Shown in pieces: positions 19,486 through 27,330 of a stretch of 64,000 bases of DNA; the first letter of the stretch is position 1; every line of letters begins with the position of its first letter. The notes under the pieces were generated by a model. It did not search any database. It was not told the DNA's origin and saw only the letters and a list, made by a program, of their open reading frames with translations. The DNA is from Pyrinomonadaceae bacterium. GTDB taxonomy: Bacteria > Acidobacteriota > Blastocatellia > Pyrinomonadales > Pyrinomonadaceae. The stretch is taken from positions 1-64,000 of the forward strand of contig JAVEDP010000024.1 of NCBI GenBank assembly GCA_030841085.1, written 5' to 3'. The translations under genes and the position numbers were made by a program.

Positions 19486-19605
19486 GTAAAGCAATCTGTT
19501 AGATTGCGGTGGCACGGCGGGGTGAACTGCAATCCAACAACGTAACGGTTCGCATTCCGGCAATCATCACGCAGGTTGCGACCGCAAACTAACAGTTTGC
19601 TTTAC
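19486..19605. repeat. Family A REPIN-like element (copy A4, covariant left arm)
   Basis: The left arm reads gtaaagcaatctgttagatt then gcggtgg. Compared with copies A1-A3 both sides of the stem changed together (gcaaact/agtttgc to gcaatct/agattgc). The right arm keeps the original sequence. Confidence 0.88.
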
Positions 19606-19606
19606 A

Positions 19607-19962
19607 GTGTCCGAGGATTCTTGCAGCCAACGATGTAAAGCAATCTGTTAGATTGCGGTCGCACGGGATGCGAGTGCAATCCAATGATTCATACCGCAAA
19701 CCAGTTTGGATGGACAACATTACGGTACGCGCTTCGGCGATCATCAATCTAGACTGCCACCGCAAACTAACAGTTTGCTCTACGGTGTCCGAGCATTCTT
19801 GCAGCCAACGATGTAAAGCAATCTGTTAGATTGCGGTCGCACGGGATGCGAGTGCAATCCAATGATTCATACCTCAAAGCAGTTTGGATGGACAACATTA
19901 CGGTACGCGCTTCGGCGATCATCAATCTAGACTGCCACCGCAAACTAACAGTTTGCTTTACA
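19607..19962. repeat. Tandem duplication of about 178 bp containing copies A5 and A6
   Basis: Two almost identical units (about 19607-19784 and 19785-19962) each contain tgtccgagcattcttgcagc, then caacgatg and a family A element (19635-19783 and 19813-19961). They differ at only a few bases (for example accgcaaaccag against acctcaaagcag). A third copy of the leading 25 bp starts at about 19963. With A4 this makes a gene-free stretch of 676 bp (19408-20083) that is nearly all repeat. Confidence 0.88.
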
Positions 19963-20083
19963 CTGTCCGAGCATTCTTGCAGCCAACGGTCATGAAATTG
20001 TCGCGCCGCTTTTCAACTGCCGGTTCATTTGTGCAGTTTTTCTGCTTTGATCGCGCGGCATTAAGCTTGCACCTCACGGCAGC

Positions 20084-20809
20084 ATGTTGGAACCATCATT
20101 CTTAAACTCCCATTCACCGGCCTATTCGCCATACGTCATCGGACCACCGCTGCCGCGCTACGGAACATCGCTCGATGTGGCGGACGCCAGGCGTGGCGGT
20201 AGCATTCTTGCCGGGCTTTTGCGCAGACTTCGTCGCGAGCGCCGCCGACGAAAAGTCGGGCGCGCCTACGATATGGCATTGGAAATTGCGCGAGCGATTC
20301 CCAATGCGTATGAGATTCTGGATGTCGGTTGCGGCAATGGCTTCATAGCCCAGCACCTCGCGGGACTACTCGGCAGTTACGTTTTGGGAATCGATGTGGA
20401 CGGCCAGCCTGAAGCGCCGGTGAATTTCCGCCGTTACGATGGCAAACACTTCCCCGCCGGCGATCATTCATTCGAGGCAGTGCTGTTCTGTTACGTGCTG
20501 CATCACGCGCAGGATATCGGCGCTATTCTCAGCGAACTAAAGCGCGTGCTAAAAGATGATGGATCGGTGGTGGTTTACGAGGACATTCCGGCGACGTGGT
20601 GGGACCGTTTTCTTTGCGGCGTTCATAACCGCCAGTGGCGCGGACGTACTGGCGAATGCACGTTTCGCGGTGAAGCTGAATGGCGCGACACGTTTCAAGC
20701 TGCGGGTTTTGAGATCGTGCAACAGCGGTCGCTGTCACGCTGGCGGAACTTCGCGCATCCGGTTTGTCGAAAATTCTTTGTATTGAGACTGAGCAAGGCG
20801 CAAAATTAA
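20084..20809 (+). CDS. Class I SAM-dependent methyltransferase
   Basis: 241 residues. Motif I, EILDVGCGNGFIAQHLAG, lies at residues about 79-96; the acidic end of beta-2 is VLGIDVDG (about 103); the post-motif strand is FEAVLFCYVLHHAQD (about 129), typical of the Methyltransf_11 group. The N-terminal 60 residues are basic and unassigned. The substrate cannot be inferred; neighbours are repeats and a toxin remnant. Its stop codon overlaps the end of the convergent toxin remnant by four bases. Confidence 0.88.
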   Translation: MLEPSFLNSHSPAYSPYVIGPPLPRYGTSLDVADARRGGSILAGLLRRLRRERRRRKVGRAYDMALEIARAIPNAYEILDVGCGNGFIAQHLAGLLGSYVLGIDVDGQPEAPVNFRRYDGKHFPAGDHSFEAVLFCYVLHHAQDIGAILSELKRVLKDDGSVVVYEDIPATWWDRFLCGVHNRQWRGRTGECTFRGEAEWRDTFQAAGFEIVQQRSLSRWRNFAHPVCRKFFVLRLSKAQN

Positions 20810-21125
20810 GGGTAGACATCTGTCACTTCCCCGCTCGGAATGGTTGAAAGCAGCTCGACAACTTTCGGCATCAAAGGCTGTGTATCTCGTAATTGGGTGC
20901 CAGGCGCATGAAGGACAATAACAGCTATACGGAAACGGTGCAGATCTTGCTGGAAAGTAAGATTGCGGTCTCCCGTAAGAAAGACGTCAAACGACGCCTC
21001 CCCCTTTTCTAAAAGGCCCCGTTCGCGAGACCTGTCCAACCCATCTTTTGCACCGAAGTACAATCGTGAGTTATGAGTGCACGGCAAAGTCTCCAGTCGA
21101 GACATTCATCGATCAATATTCGCAT
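20806..21125 (-). pseudogene. Frameshifted DUF5615-type (PIN-like) toxin
   Basis: Starting at ATG 21125, nine bases after the antitoxin stop, the frame reads MRILIDECLDWRLCRALI ... and hits a TAG at 21009-21011 after 38 residues. The adjacent frame then continues the family sequence: LLEKGEASFDVFLTGDRN ... VIVLHAPG, to a stop at 20806. Together the pieces would make about 106 residues, the normal size of DUF5615 PIN-like toxins. The break lies in a homopolymer-rich spot (ggggccttttagaaaagg), so a true frameshift mutation and a sequencing error are both possible. Confidence 0.75.
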
Positions 21126-21134
21126 TGGACCAGC

Positions 21135-21356
21135 TTAGACGTTTTCTAGCATCTTCAGCTTACCCGCTTCGATAACTGCGATCGCTTGTTCACGTCTCAC
21201 GCTGGGAAAGCCTTCAAGAAATTCTTCTACAGATTCGCCGCCTTCAAGGGAATCAATCAAGTTCTGCAGCGGCACACGCGTGCCGACAAAGACGGGCGCG
21301 CCGCCCATGATTGCGGGATCGGAGTGAACGATACCTTTGAGTTCCTGTTCCGTCAT
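21135..21356 (-). CDS. DUF433 antitoxin (VapB-like)
   Basis: 73 residues from ATG 21356 (MTEQELKGIVHSDP). An ATG 29 codons upstream adds residues with no family match. The core IMGGAPVFVGTRVPLQNLID (about residues 17-36) followed by LEGFPSVRREQAIAVIEAG is the DUF433 helix-turn-helix domain, which pairs with PIN/DUF5615 toxins. It is the first gene of the pair; the downstream toxin is broken, so this is an orphaned antitoxin if the frameshift is real. Confidence 0.88.
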   Translation of the reverse strand: MTEQELKGIVHSDPAIMGGAPVFVGTRVPLQNLIDSLEGGESVEEFLEGFPSVRREQAIAVIEAGKLKMLENV

Positions 21357-21399
21357 AGTTACCAATGTTACCAATAAAGTCTTTGCTTCAGAAGGATGA

Positions 21400-21753
21400 T
21401 TACTCTTCAACCAGATCTGCCGACATAGGCGAGCTTTCGCCACTGCTTGTCACCGCGGATTTGATCAGCGCAAGTAGCTTGTCCGTCTGTTCTTCATTCA
21501 ATTCAACGAACTGCACGCCAAAGCCGCGGCCGGCGCTGTAGTGTCTGACTTCGCCTTCCAGATATAACCAATCGTCGTCCGGCAGCAGAATGCGAAAGCC
21601 AACTATCTCACCGAGGCGCACTTCGCCGACCGAATCGAGAAAGCAGCCGCCTTCCGACAGATCGGTGACGCGCGCGCTGTGGGCTTCGGTTGAGCTGTCC
21701 CACATCGCATCGAGGCTTACGCGCAGCCGAGGTTTTGAGCGTCGATCATCCAT
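21400..21753 (-). CDS. PilZ domain protein
   Basis: 117 residues, essentially a single PilZ domain. The c-di-GMP signature is present: basic RRSKPRLR at residues about 4-11 and VTDLSEGGCFLDS (DxSxxG) at about 29-41. The strands that follow (GEIVGFRILLPDDDWLYLEG) complete the barrel. Such stand-alone PilZ proteins are c-di-GMP receptors for motility or envelope outputs. It lies just downstream of the small membrane protein gene (gap 10 bp), so the two may be co-transcribed. Confidence 0.9.
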   Translation of the reverse strand: MDDRRSKPRLRVSLDAMWDSSTEAHSARVTDLSEGGCFLDSVGEVRLGEIVGFRILLPDDDWLYLEGEVRHYSAGRGFGVQFVELNEEQTDKLLALIKSAVTSSGESSPMSADLVEE

Positions 21754-21763
21754 CGCTCAATCT

Positions 21764-22108
21764 CTATTCGGAATCCTTTACATGGAATTTGTGCAACAGG
21801 CGATGAGCAACGGGCGTCAGTAACAACCCCATCAGTGCTATGAAAACAACGCCGCTGAAAAGCGCGTATGCCGAGGCGAAGAGTTTTGCGCTGGATGTAG
21901 TGAGCGGATTGATGGGACCCATGCCGCCCAGAATCATTGATGCTTCGAGCAGTGAGTCAATCCAGTCGAGACCGGCAATCCAGTGGTAGCCGCCCATTCC
22001 GATGAACAAGGCAATTACTAGCATTCCCAGCGCCAGCCCCGCCGATCCGATCATCCTTTTGAGAAAGACCGACAGCGGAACTACTTTTTCATGCATGTGT
22101 TCGAACAT
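21764..22108 (-). CDS. Small membrane protein with 2TM-channel-like layout
   Basis: 114 residues with one helix at about 20-42 and another at about 80-103. Between them lies a short amphipathic segment WIDSLLEASMILGGMGPIN followed by PLTTSSAKLFASAYALFSG. That resembles the pore helix, filter and second helix of two-helix cation channels (TVGYGD ... T..gk.fa..ysl.g), but the filter position reads GGMGP rather than GYGD. It could be a degenerate channel relative or an unrelated membrane protein. Ten bases upstream of the PilZ gene. Confidence 0.6.
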   Translation of the reverse strand: MFEHMHEKVVPLSVFLKRMIGSAGLALGMLVIALFIGMGGYHWIAGLDWIDSLLEASMILGGMGPINPLTTSSAKLFASAYALFSGVVFIALMGLLLTPVAHRLLHKFHVKDSE

Positions 22109-22127
22109 ATGAATACCTGAGGTCAGA

Positions 22128-22272
22128 AGTCAGAGATCAGAGATCTAAATATGAGGATATACGAAGATTTGAAAGCTTTTATGGACCAGAATGATCATTA
22201 ACGTGCATCTAACCCTGCCCCTCACTTGAAATATCTGACCTCTGACTTCTGACTTCTGACCTCTGACCTCTA
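22128..22272. repeat. Family G simple repeats (CTGACCT/CTGACTT units), inverted pair
   Basis: gaggtcagaagtcagagatc at 22129-22148 faces a longer run of ctgacctctgacttctgact units at 22229-22271, around about 80 bp. It occupies the whole gap upstream of the ferritin-like gene's end. Confidence 0.85.
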
Positions 22273-22278
22273 TCGTTT

Positions 22279-22740
22279 TTATCCCGCAAACTGCGTTATC
22301 TCGCCGGGCTTGCGCAACATTTTGTTGACTTCGCCCAGATGCGTTTCTTCTTCAGCGATCATCTTGCGCGCGTAGTCTTCCAAGAGCACCGAACGATCTT
22401 TCGCGAGTTCATACAGCTGCTTGTAAAGTTCAAGTCCCTGCTTCTCCGCTTCCAACGATTCCAGCAGGATGTCGTTAATGCCATGCTTATGTGTTTCCAG
22501 CAGCGCGCCAATTCTAAGCGACGGATGCTCGCCGAGATGGGTGACAAGCTCGCCCGCTTCGTTCGCGTGTGTAAGACAGGTTGTGGCCTCACTACGCAGC
22601 CAACTAACAATCGGTATGCGACTATGACCAAAAACCATTAGCGCATAATGGGTGTACCTGCAAACGCCTGCGAGTTCTGTTTCCAGAATCTCATTCAATA
22701 AAGTAACCGCTGCTGCGTTATCCAATTCTTGTCCTGCCAT
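22279..22740 (-). CDS. Bacterioferritin/ferritin-like diiron protein
   Basis: 153 residues, four-helix bundle. Start ATG 22740 has ccggaggcg just upstream. Helix A holds LLNEILETELAGVCRYTHY with a ligand Glu at about 18-20; helix B has EATTCLTHANEAGELVTHLG (E ... HxxE, about 51-70); helix C has LLESLEAEKQGLELYKQL; helix D has MIAEEETHLGEVNKML (ExxH, about 128-143). The length matches bacterioferritin and Dps-like families. It may store iron or act as a ferroxidase. No bacterioferredoxin gene is beside it. Confidence 0.88.
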   Translation of the reverse strand: MAGQELDNAAAVTLLNEILETELAGVCRYTHYALMVFGHSRIPIVSWLRSEATTCLTHANEAGELVTHLGEHPSLRIGALLETHKHGINDILLESLEAEKQGLELYKQLYELAKDRSVLLEDYARKMIAEEETHLGEVNKMLRKPGEITQFAG

Positions 22741-22820
22741 CTTCGCCTCCGGAAAATTTTGCTACGCCATTCGTTTCGAAGTCGAGCGCCTAATTGATAT
22801 GCAGTAGAATGCTCTCATTG

Positions 22821-23114
22821 ATGAGCAATAGGCAAACGAATTTTCCAAAACGCCAGGTGATCTTGTACACGCGCCCGGGCTGTCATCTCTGTGATGAAGC
22901 GAAGCAGCAGATGCACGCCGCGGCCTGCAAGGACGAATATACGCTTCAGGAAATTGATATTGAAAGCGACGGGGAGTTGCTGGGACGTTACCAGTATGAC
23001 ATTCCAGTCATCACCGTTGATGGAGTCGAGGCGTTCAGACACCGGCTAACTTCTGAGATGTTTCGTGAGAGCTTGCGCAACAGAGCGGGGGCATGCCCGC
23101 CTTCCCGACCATGA
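22821..23114 (+). CDS. Glutaredoxin/DUF836-like thioredoxin-fold protein
   Basis: 97 residues from ATG 22821 (MSNRQTNF); an ATG nine codons upstream has no better ribosome-binding site. The redox motif is RPGCHLCDEAKQQM (CxxC, about residues 20-23) and the cis-Pro loop is YDIPVITVDG (about 62). This is the short glutaredoxin-like family of DUF836. The last nine residues (AGACPPSRP) are encoded by the family D repeat, so the native C-terminus may have been replaced. Confidence 0.85.
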   Translation: MSNRQTNFPKRQVILYTRPGCHLCDEAKQQMHAAACKDEYTLQEIDIESDGELLGRYQYDIPVITVDGVEAFRHRLTSEMFRESLRNRAGACPPSRP

Positions 23115-23218
23115 GATGACTGGGAAACTGACTCCCGAAGTTTAGTTAGAAAGCTTTCCAGCATTTAACTCAAGCTGGGGAAATTTGCAGGTCAGGAAGG
23201 GTGGCTTGCCCCCGCTCT
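23092..23218. repeat. Family D inverted repeat (copy D1), running into two genes
   Basis: The left arm gagcgggggcatgcccgcct then tcccgacc at 23093-23110 mirrors aggaagggtggcttgccccc then gctc at 23194-23217. Both arms lie inside convergent reading frames and encode their C-terminal tails. Other copies are at 35264-35383 and 49110-49187. Confidence 0.85.
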
Positions 23219-25606
23219 TTCAACCTGCAAATTCGACAACCGCGAATACTCTTCGATCGACTCAAACAATCGCTCGCGCTCGTCATCTTTGTCAGTTTGC
23301 CGGTACGACATTACTAAATCTTTGAGCGTCGCGAGTTCGCGGTAGACGCCGGCGTTTTCCATTGGCGGCGTCAAATAGGAGATGAGTTCCGCGTAGGAAC
23401 GCCGCTTGGCGATCGTGCCCTCCGAAGGATTGTTGACACTGTAGAGGTAAACATTCGGCAGCTCGTCAATCAACCTGTCCGGCCAGCACTCGCCCGAAAG
23501 TCCCACTTGTTTTCCGGGCATGAATTCCATCGCGCCATGGGTGCCGACATGGACCACTGCGTCGGCATTCAGAATTTTCGAGTGATAGGTGTAGAAGGCC
23601 ATGAACCCGTGATGCGGCGCTCCGCTGCGCGCCATCATCAGTCGCATCGGATCGCCTTCAAAACCAAATGTAGGCTGCACGCCAATAAAGACCTTGCCTA
23701 ACTGAATTCCCTGAATCATCAACTCGCCGTCAAACGAATTGAGGTTGCCGGGCGCAACGCCCCACTCGCGCTCAATCTCATTCACGTACGGACAATGCCG
23801 GCGATACTCGTCCACCGTCATGCGATACCCGACGTTGGCAGTGGAACCAAACTCACCGGCGTTGCCATTGATTAATCGCTCGCGCAACACGTCGGCGTTT
23901 TCAGGTAGTTCAACGTCGTAGCCATCGTCCTTCAGTTTCCGGAGCGCCTGCCAGACACTGGGAAAGACATCAAGGTCAGCGGCCGTGCCGATGTTTCCTT
24001 TGTTTGGCGGAAAACAAAAAACCACCAGCGCGATATTCAATTCGTTGCGTGGCGCTGTCTGCAAACGATTCCAACGTTTGAGACGTCGCGCATATCGCCG
24101 GCAACGATCGTCCAGCGCGATGGGCTCGACGCCACGCTCGGGCAGGCCGCCATAAATAAAAGGCTCCGTCGCGCCGTCGATTTCCGGGATTGCGATCTGC
24201 ATTCCCGCCTGGACCGGATTAAGTCCCGTTTGCGATGCGCGCCATGAATCAATCGTCTGCATATCCAAACTCACCGCCGAACGGTACGGACGATTCAACT
24301 CGGACAAAAACGCCGCAGCGGCCTCACTATCGTTCATTGCCGGCCCGCCAACAAAACTAAATCCGGTAAGGGAAACGATCTGGCTGACTCGGGAACAGTC
24401 AGTGGTCAGTGGTTCGTTGTCAGTTGTTTGGCCTTCGGGCTTTGGTCTTTGGTCTTTGGTTTTTGGTCTTTGGTCTTTGCTTTTGACTTTGGACCTTGGA
24501 CTTTGGACTTTGGACTGGTCTTTACCGACGAAGAATTTGCCGACCGCTTCACGATTGTCCATCAACGTGGAAAGCGCCGGGATAACGCTCAAGCCTTCCG
24601 CTTCGATCGCGCGAATCAGCGCGTTGTAATGTTTGGTCGTCTGACTTACAACCTGCGGCCGCATCAATAACAAGCCGATCGTCGCGGAAGGATCGAGAAC
24701 CGATTCCGAGGACTTTGGACTTTGGACTTTGGACTTTGGTCCCTGGTCTTTGAAATCTGGAATTTGGAATTTGGAATTTGGACTCTTTGTTATGTACCAG
24801 TTCCGATACTCCGCAAACGTTTCAAACAACTGCGATGCGTCCGGATGATAAATCGCGACTGACGGCATATGCTCCGGCGCCGGAATTTTAATTCCCGCCT
24901 GCGCCAGCCGCGCGTCGGGTACATATTCCTTCAGCGCACACAGAACCATCGCTTGAATGTTTGCCGGCGTAGGCTGGAGAAAGTAGCAGAAAATATTGAG
25001 ATAATTCTTGACGTCGCGCATCGCGCCTACGCCCGGCACGAATTTCAGGATGCCCGGCAAGCGATCAACCAGTTTCAGATACTGACCGTGATCGTGTTTG
25101 GAACCGTTGCCATTCTTTGCACCGTTTCCGCCGCCGTCTGCCGCACTCTTCATTGCGGTAGTTGAGTGCCCGCGAGTCTGTCTGCCTATCCACGAACTGG
25201 CAGTTCCAAACAAACGCAGCGCACGTTTTGATTTACTCCCGTGCGTCTCTCCATTTGGCGCGAAGGCTCCGGCCAACTTTGAAACATCCAGTTTGCCCAT
25301 GCGCGTTCGGCGCATGAGTTCGGGCATGCAGTTGATCACAATCACCGCAGCGTGCCGCGTCTTATAGTTTTCGAGTGAAGCTAAAAGGCGCGCAGCATTT
25401 TCGCCGTCCATTACGTGAATGACAAAAACAACATTTGCCTGCGACAGATCGTGCTCAACTTCGTACCAACCATCGTCATCTAATACCGCGCCAAAGTTAT
25501 ACGCGGCGATGCGCAGATCGAGATTGTAGGCACGATTGATTTCCCGCTCCGCGTCTCGAAGCGGCGCGAGCAAACTCGATCCCACATAAAGCACAGTAAC
25601 ATTCAT
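23192..25606 (-). CDS. bchH: Magnesium chelatase subunit H-like, N-terminal half (split BchH/CobN)
   Basis: 804 residues covering the N-terminal and middle parts of the BchH/CobN large subunit. It opens with VTVLYVGSSLLAPLRDAERE and carries the family's central block: HVGTHGAMEFMPGKQVGLSG, PNVYLYSVNNPSEGTIAKRR and SYLTPPMENAGVYREL, with residues numbered about 665-755. It ends just where the C-terminal half would begin. Two Lys/Pro/Ser-rich inserts (about residues 272-300 and 362-405) are translations of family E simple repeats. The last residues (GASHPS) come from the family D repeat. The large subunit binds the tetrapyrrole and inserts a metal with an AAA+ partner, which is not in this window. 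It starts with an ATGA overlap after the other half. Confidence 0.85.
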   Translation of the reverse strand: MNVTVLYVGSSLLAPLRDAEREINRAYNLDLRIAAYNFGAVLDDDGWYEVEHDLSQANVVFVIHVMDGENAARLLASLENYKTRHAAVIVINCMPELMRRTRMGKLDVSKLAGAFAPNGETHGSKSKRALRLFGTASSWIGRQTRGHSTTAMKSAADGGGNGAKNGNGSKHDHGQYLKLVDRLPGILKFVPGVGAMRDVKNYLNIFCYFLQPTPANIQAMVLCALKEYVPDARLAQAGIKIPAPEHMPSVAIYHPDASQLFETFAEYRNWYITKSPNSKFQIPDFKDQGPKSKVQSPKSSESVLDPSATIGLLLMRPQVVSQTTKHYNALIRAIEAEGLSVIPALSTLMDNREAVGKFFVGKDQSKVQSPRSKVKSKDQRPKTKDQRPKPEGQTTDNEPLTTDCSRVSQIVSLTGFSFVGGPAMNDSEAAAAFLSELNRPYRSAVSLDMQTIDSWRASQTGLNPVQAGMQIAIPEIDGATEPFIYGGLPERGVEPIALDDRCRRYARRLKRWNRLQTAPRNELNIALVVFCFPPNKGNIGTAADLDVFPSVWQALRKLKDDGYDVELPENADVLRERLINGNAGEFGSTANVGYRMTVDEYRRHCPYVNEIEREWGVAPGNLNSFDGELMIQGIQLGKVFIGVQPTFGFEGDPMRLMMARSGAPHHGFMAFYTYHSKILNADAVVHVGTHGAMEFMPGKQVGLSGECWPDRLIDELPNVYLYSVNNPSEGTIAKRRSYAELISYLTPPMENAGVYRELATLKDLVMSYRQTDKDDERERLFESIEEYSRLSNLQVERAGASHPS
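24395..24520. repeat. Family E simple repeat inside the chelatase reading frame (copy E1)
   Basis: A run of about ten ctttggt/ctttgga-type 7-mers plus gtcagtggtcagtgg units. It is read in the antisense direction as a Lys-Asp-Gln-Arg-Pro-Lys repeat in the protein. The same unit forms intergenic runs at 30811-30860 and, inverted, at 31116-31151. Confidence 0.88.
24707..24790. repeat. Family E simple repeat inside the chelatase reading frame (copy E2)
   Basis: ggactttggactttggactt then tggtccctggtctttg, followed by a second unit type, gaatttggaatttgg. The total length keeps the reading frame open. It is translated as a Pro-Lys-Ser-Lys-Val-Gln-rich linker. Confidence 0.88.
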
Positions 25607-27330
25607 GCTATTTGTTCGCGCTCGGGTTCGAAGTTATTCAAACGTTCACGCAACGTTTCGAGTACGTCCTCGTCGGGATTCCAATAGCCGCGCTCATGCG
25701 CCTCAAGCAAACGCTTCATGAGTGAACGTACGGAATGCGGATTCAGCTCGACCAACCGCTGGAACATGATCGGATCCAACAGGAACGTCTTGGAAATCTC
25801 AGTATAAATCCAGGGGTCGACCGCATCCGCCGTCGCGCTCCAGCCAAACGTATTCGCAACGTGGTTTTCGATTTCAGCGACGCCGCGAAACCCGTGTTTC
25901 AGCATTCCTTCGTACCACTTTGGGTTGAGCGTCTTCGCACGCGTCTCCAACCGGACCGTCTCTTGCAACGTGCGAACTTTGACTTGGGGCGAAAGCGAAT
26001 CAGACAGGTAGATAGCGGGACGAGATTTACTGCGCGTCTCTACTGCCTTGGAGACTCCGCCGAGATACTCGAAATAGTGATCGACATCGGTGATGCCGAT
26101 TTCGAATGAGTCAATGTTTTGATAGGTGGCTTCAACTCTTGAGAGCGCGTCGTTCATCAAGTGTGGCGCTTCGCGGCCCTCAACGCTTCGTCCCTTCGAG
26201 TCGCGCGTGTACGCAAAGCATTTGCGCGTAACAAACAGATCGCCAAGGGTCGCCTCGCTTTCCCACTGCGAATCCATCACCATGAAATTCACATTCGAGC
26301 CGTAGTTACCGGGCGCATTCGAAAACACGCGAGTCACCGCGTCATCAAAATCACAAGGCTCAGCGGCCGCCATCTTTTCCTGAACGTTGCGCCGCACGTA
26401 GTTCATGTCAAACGGCTCGTCGAGCGTCGCGACGCGGCGCACTGCTTTGTCAAGCAAGGCCATCGTCGGCGCAAACAGATCGCGAAAGATTCCGGACACA
26501 GTCATGACCACGTCGATGCGCGGACGCTGTAGTTCTTCCAAGGGTATGACTTCGATTTCAGTAGCGCGATTAAGCGCATCCCGAACCGGCCGCACGCCAA
26601 GGAGCCAAAGCGCCTGCGCCACGCCGTCGCCCTGCGTTTTAATATTGTCCAAGCCCCAAAGCACCAACGCCATCGCGCGCGGATAGTGGCCCTGCTCTTC
26701 CAAACAGCGCTGCAGCAAGGCGGCGGCAGTGTGTTGTGCACGTGCGAACGCCAGTTGCGACGGCACTGAATAAGGATTGACTGCGTGCGTGTTTCGGCCG
26801 GTCGGAAGGACCATGGGATTCTGGACAATGTCGGCGCCGGGACCAGGCTCGATGTACTCGCCGCGCAAGGCCTTCATCAATGAATCGAGTTCAGTATTCG
26901 AATCGAGTTGTTCCGCAACTTTTGTCAGCAGTGAAAAAGTCGGAATCGATTTGTCGGGTTCGACACCCGCGTGCGAATTTAACCAATCGGCTGCTGAGTC
27001 AGCACCGGATTCGCAAAACTTCTGCACCGCCTGGCTGACAAGTCCGTCGATAACCTCTTTGGTTTCGGAAGGCGAAGAGTCGTTCAGAAGCGCGTCGTAG
27101 TTTTCAATTCGCAGCGCTTCGGCTACGAGTTTCGGCAGAGCGCGCGTGCCATGCTCGGGACGATCAAACGACGCGACCATGCGCAGCAGATCGGCTTTTT
27201 CCTGCAGCTCAGCCGCTTGGCCGAACACGTGCAGGCCGGTGGGAATCAGCCGCTGTTCAATCTCCAGCAGTTGTTCATAGAGCCGCATGACGCGAGCGTC
27301 GCGCTCCTGAGAATTGAGCTTGGATGTCAT
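25603..27330 (-). CDS. bchH: Magnesium chelatase subunit H-like, C-terminal half (split BchH/CobN)
   Basis: 575 residues that align only with the C-terminal half of BchH/CobN. The start, LLEIEQRLIPTGLHVFG (about residues 20-36), is the family segment immediately after the point where the other half stops. Further landmarks are VLPTGRNTHAVNPYSVPS (about 170), VLWGLDNIKTQGDG (about 223; the LWGxDNIKT form is BchH-like rather than CobN-like), RPIDV-type RPRIDVVMTVSGIFRDLF (about 272) and GVAEIENHVANTFGWSATA (about 490). It is transcribed first and overlaps the N-terminal half by four bases, so the gene order is the reverse of the protein order. Confidence 0.85.
   Translation of the reverse strand: MTSKLNSQERDARVMRLYEQLLEIEQRLIPTGLHVFGQAAELQEKADLLRMVASFDRPEHGTRALPKLVAEALRIENYDALLNDSSPSETKEVIDGLVSQAVQKFCESGADSAADWLNSHAGVEPDKSIPTFSLLTKVAEQLDSNTELDSLMKALRGEYIEPGPGADIVQNPMVLPTGRNTHAVNPYSVPSQLAFARAQHTAAALLQRCLEEQGHYPRAMALVLWGLDNIKTQGDGVAQALWLLGVRPVRDALNRATEIEVIPLEELQRPRIDVVMTVSGIFRDLFAPTMALLDKAVRRVATLDEPFDMNYVRRNVQEKMAAAEPCDFDDAVTRVFSNAPGNYGSNVNFMVMDSQWESEATLGDLFVTRKCFAYTRDSKGRSVEGREAPHLMNDALSRVEATYQNIDSFEIGITDVDHYFEYLGGVSKAVETRSKSRPAIYLSDSLSPQVKVRTLQETVRLETRAKTLNPKWYEGMLKHGFRGVAEIENHVANTFGWSATADAVDPWIYTEISKTFLLDPIMFQRLVELNPHSVRSLMKRLLEAHERGYWNPDEDVLETLRERLNNFEPEREQIA

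Noticed and set aside
19486-19961. CRISPR-like array
   Set aside because: Spacing and copy number are irregular, the repeats are inverted pairs of hairpins, and no cas genes are near.
22279-22740. Dps rather than bacterioferritin
   Set aside because: The ExxH and HxxE spacing in four helices fits a ferritin or bacterioferritin better; the Dps inter-subunit site is not seen. The exact subfamily remains open.
24402-24670. Forward-strand frames reading Leu/Trp/Phe-rich repeats
   Set aside because: They are the complement of the family E repeat inside the chelatase gene.
23192-27330. A single chelatase gene broken by a frameshift
   Set aside because: The two frames are in reverse order relative to the protein, which one frameshift cannot cause.
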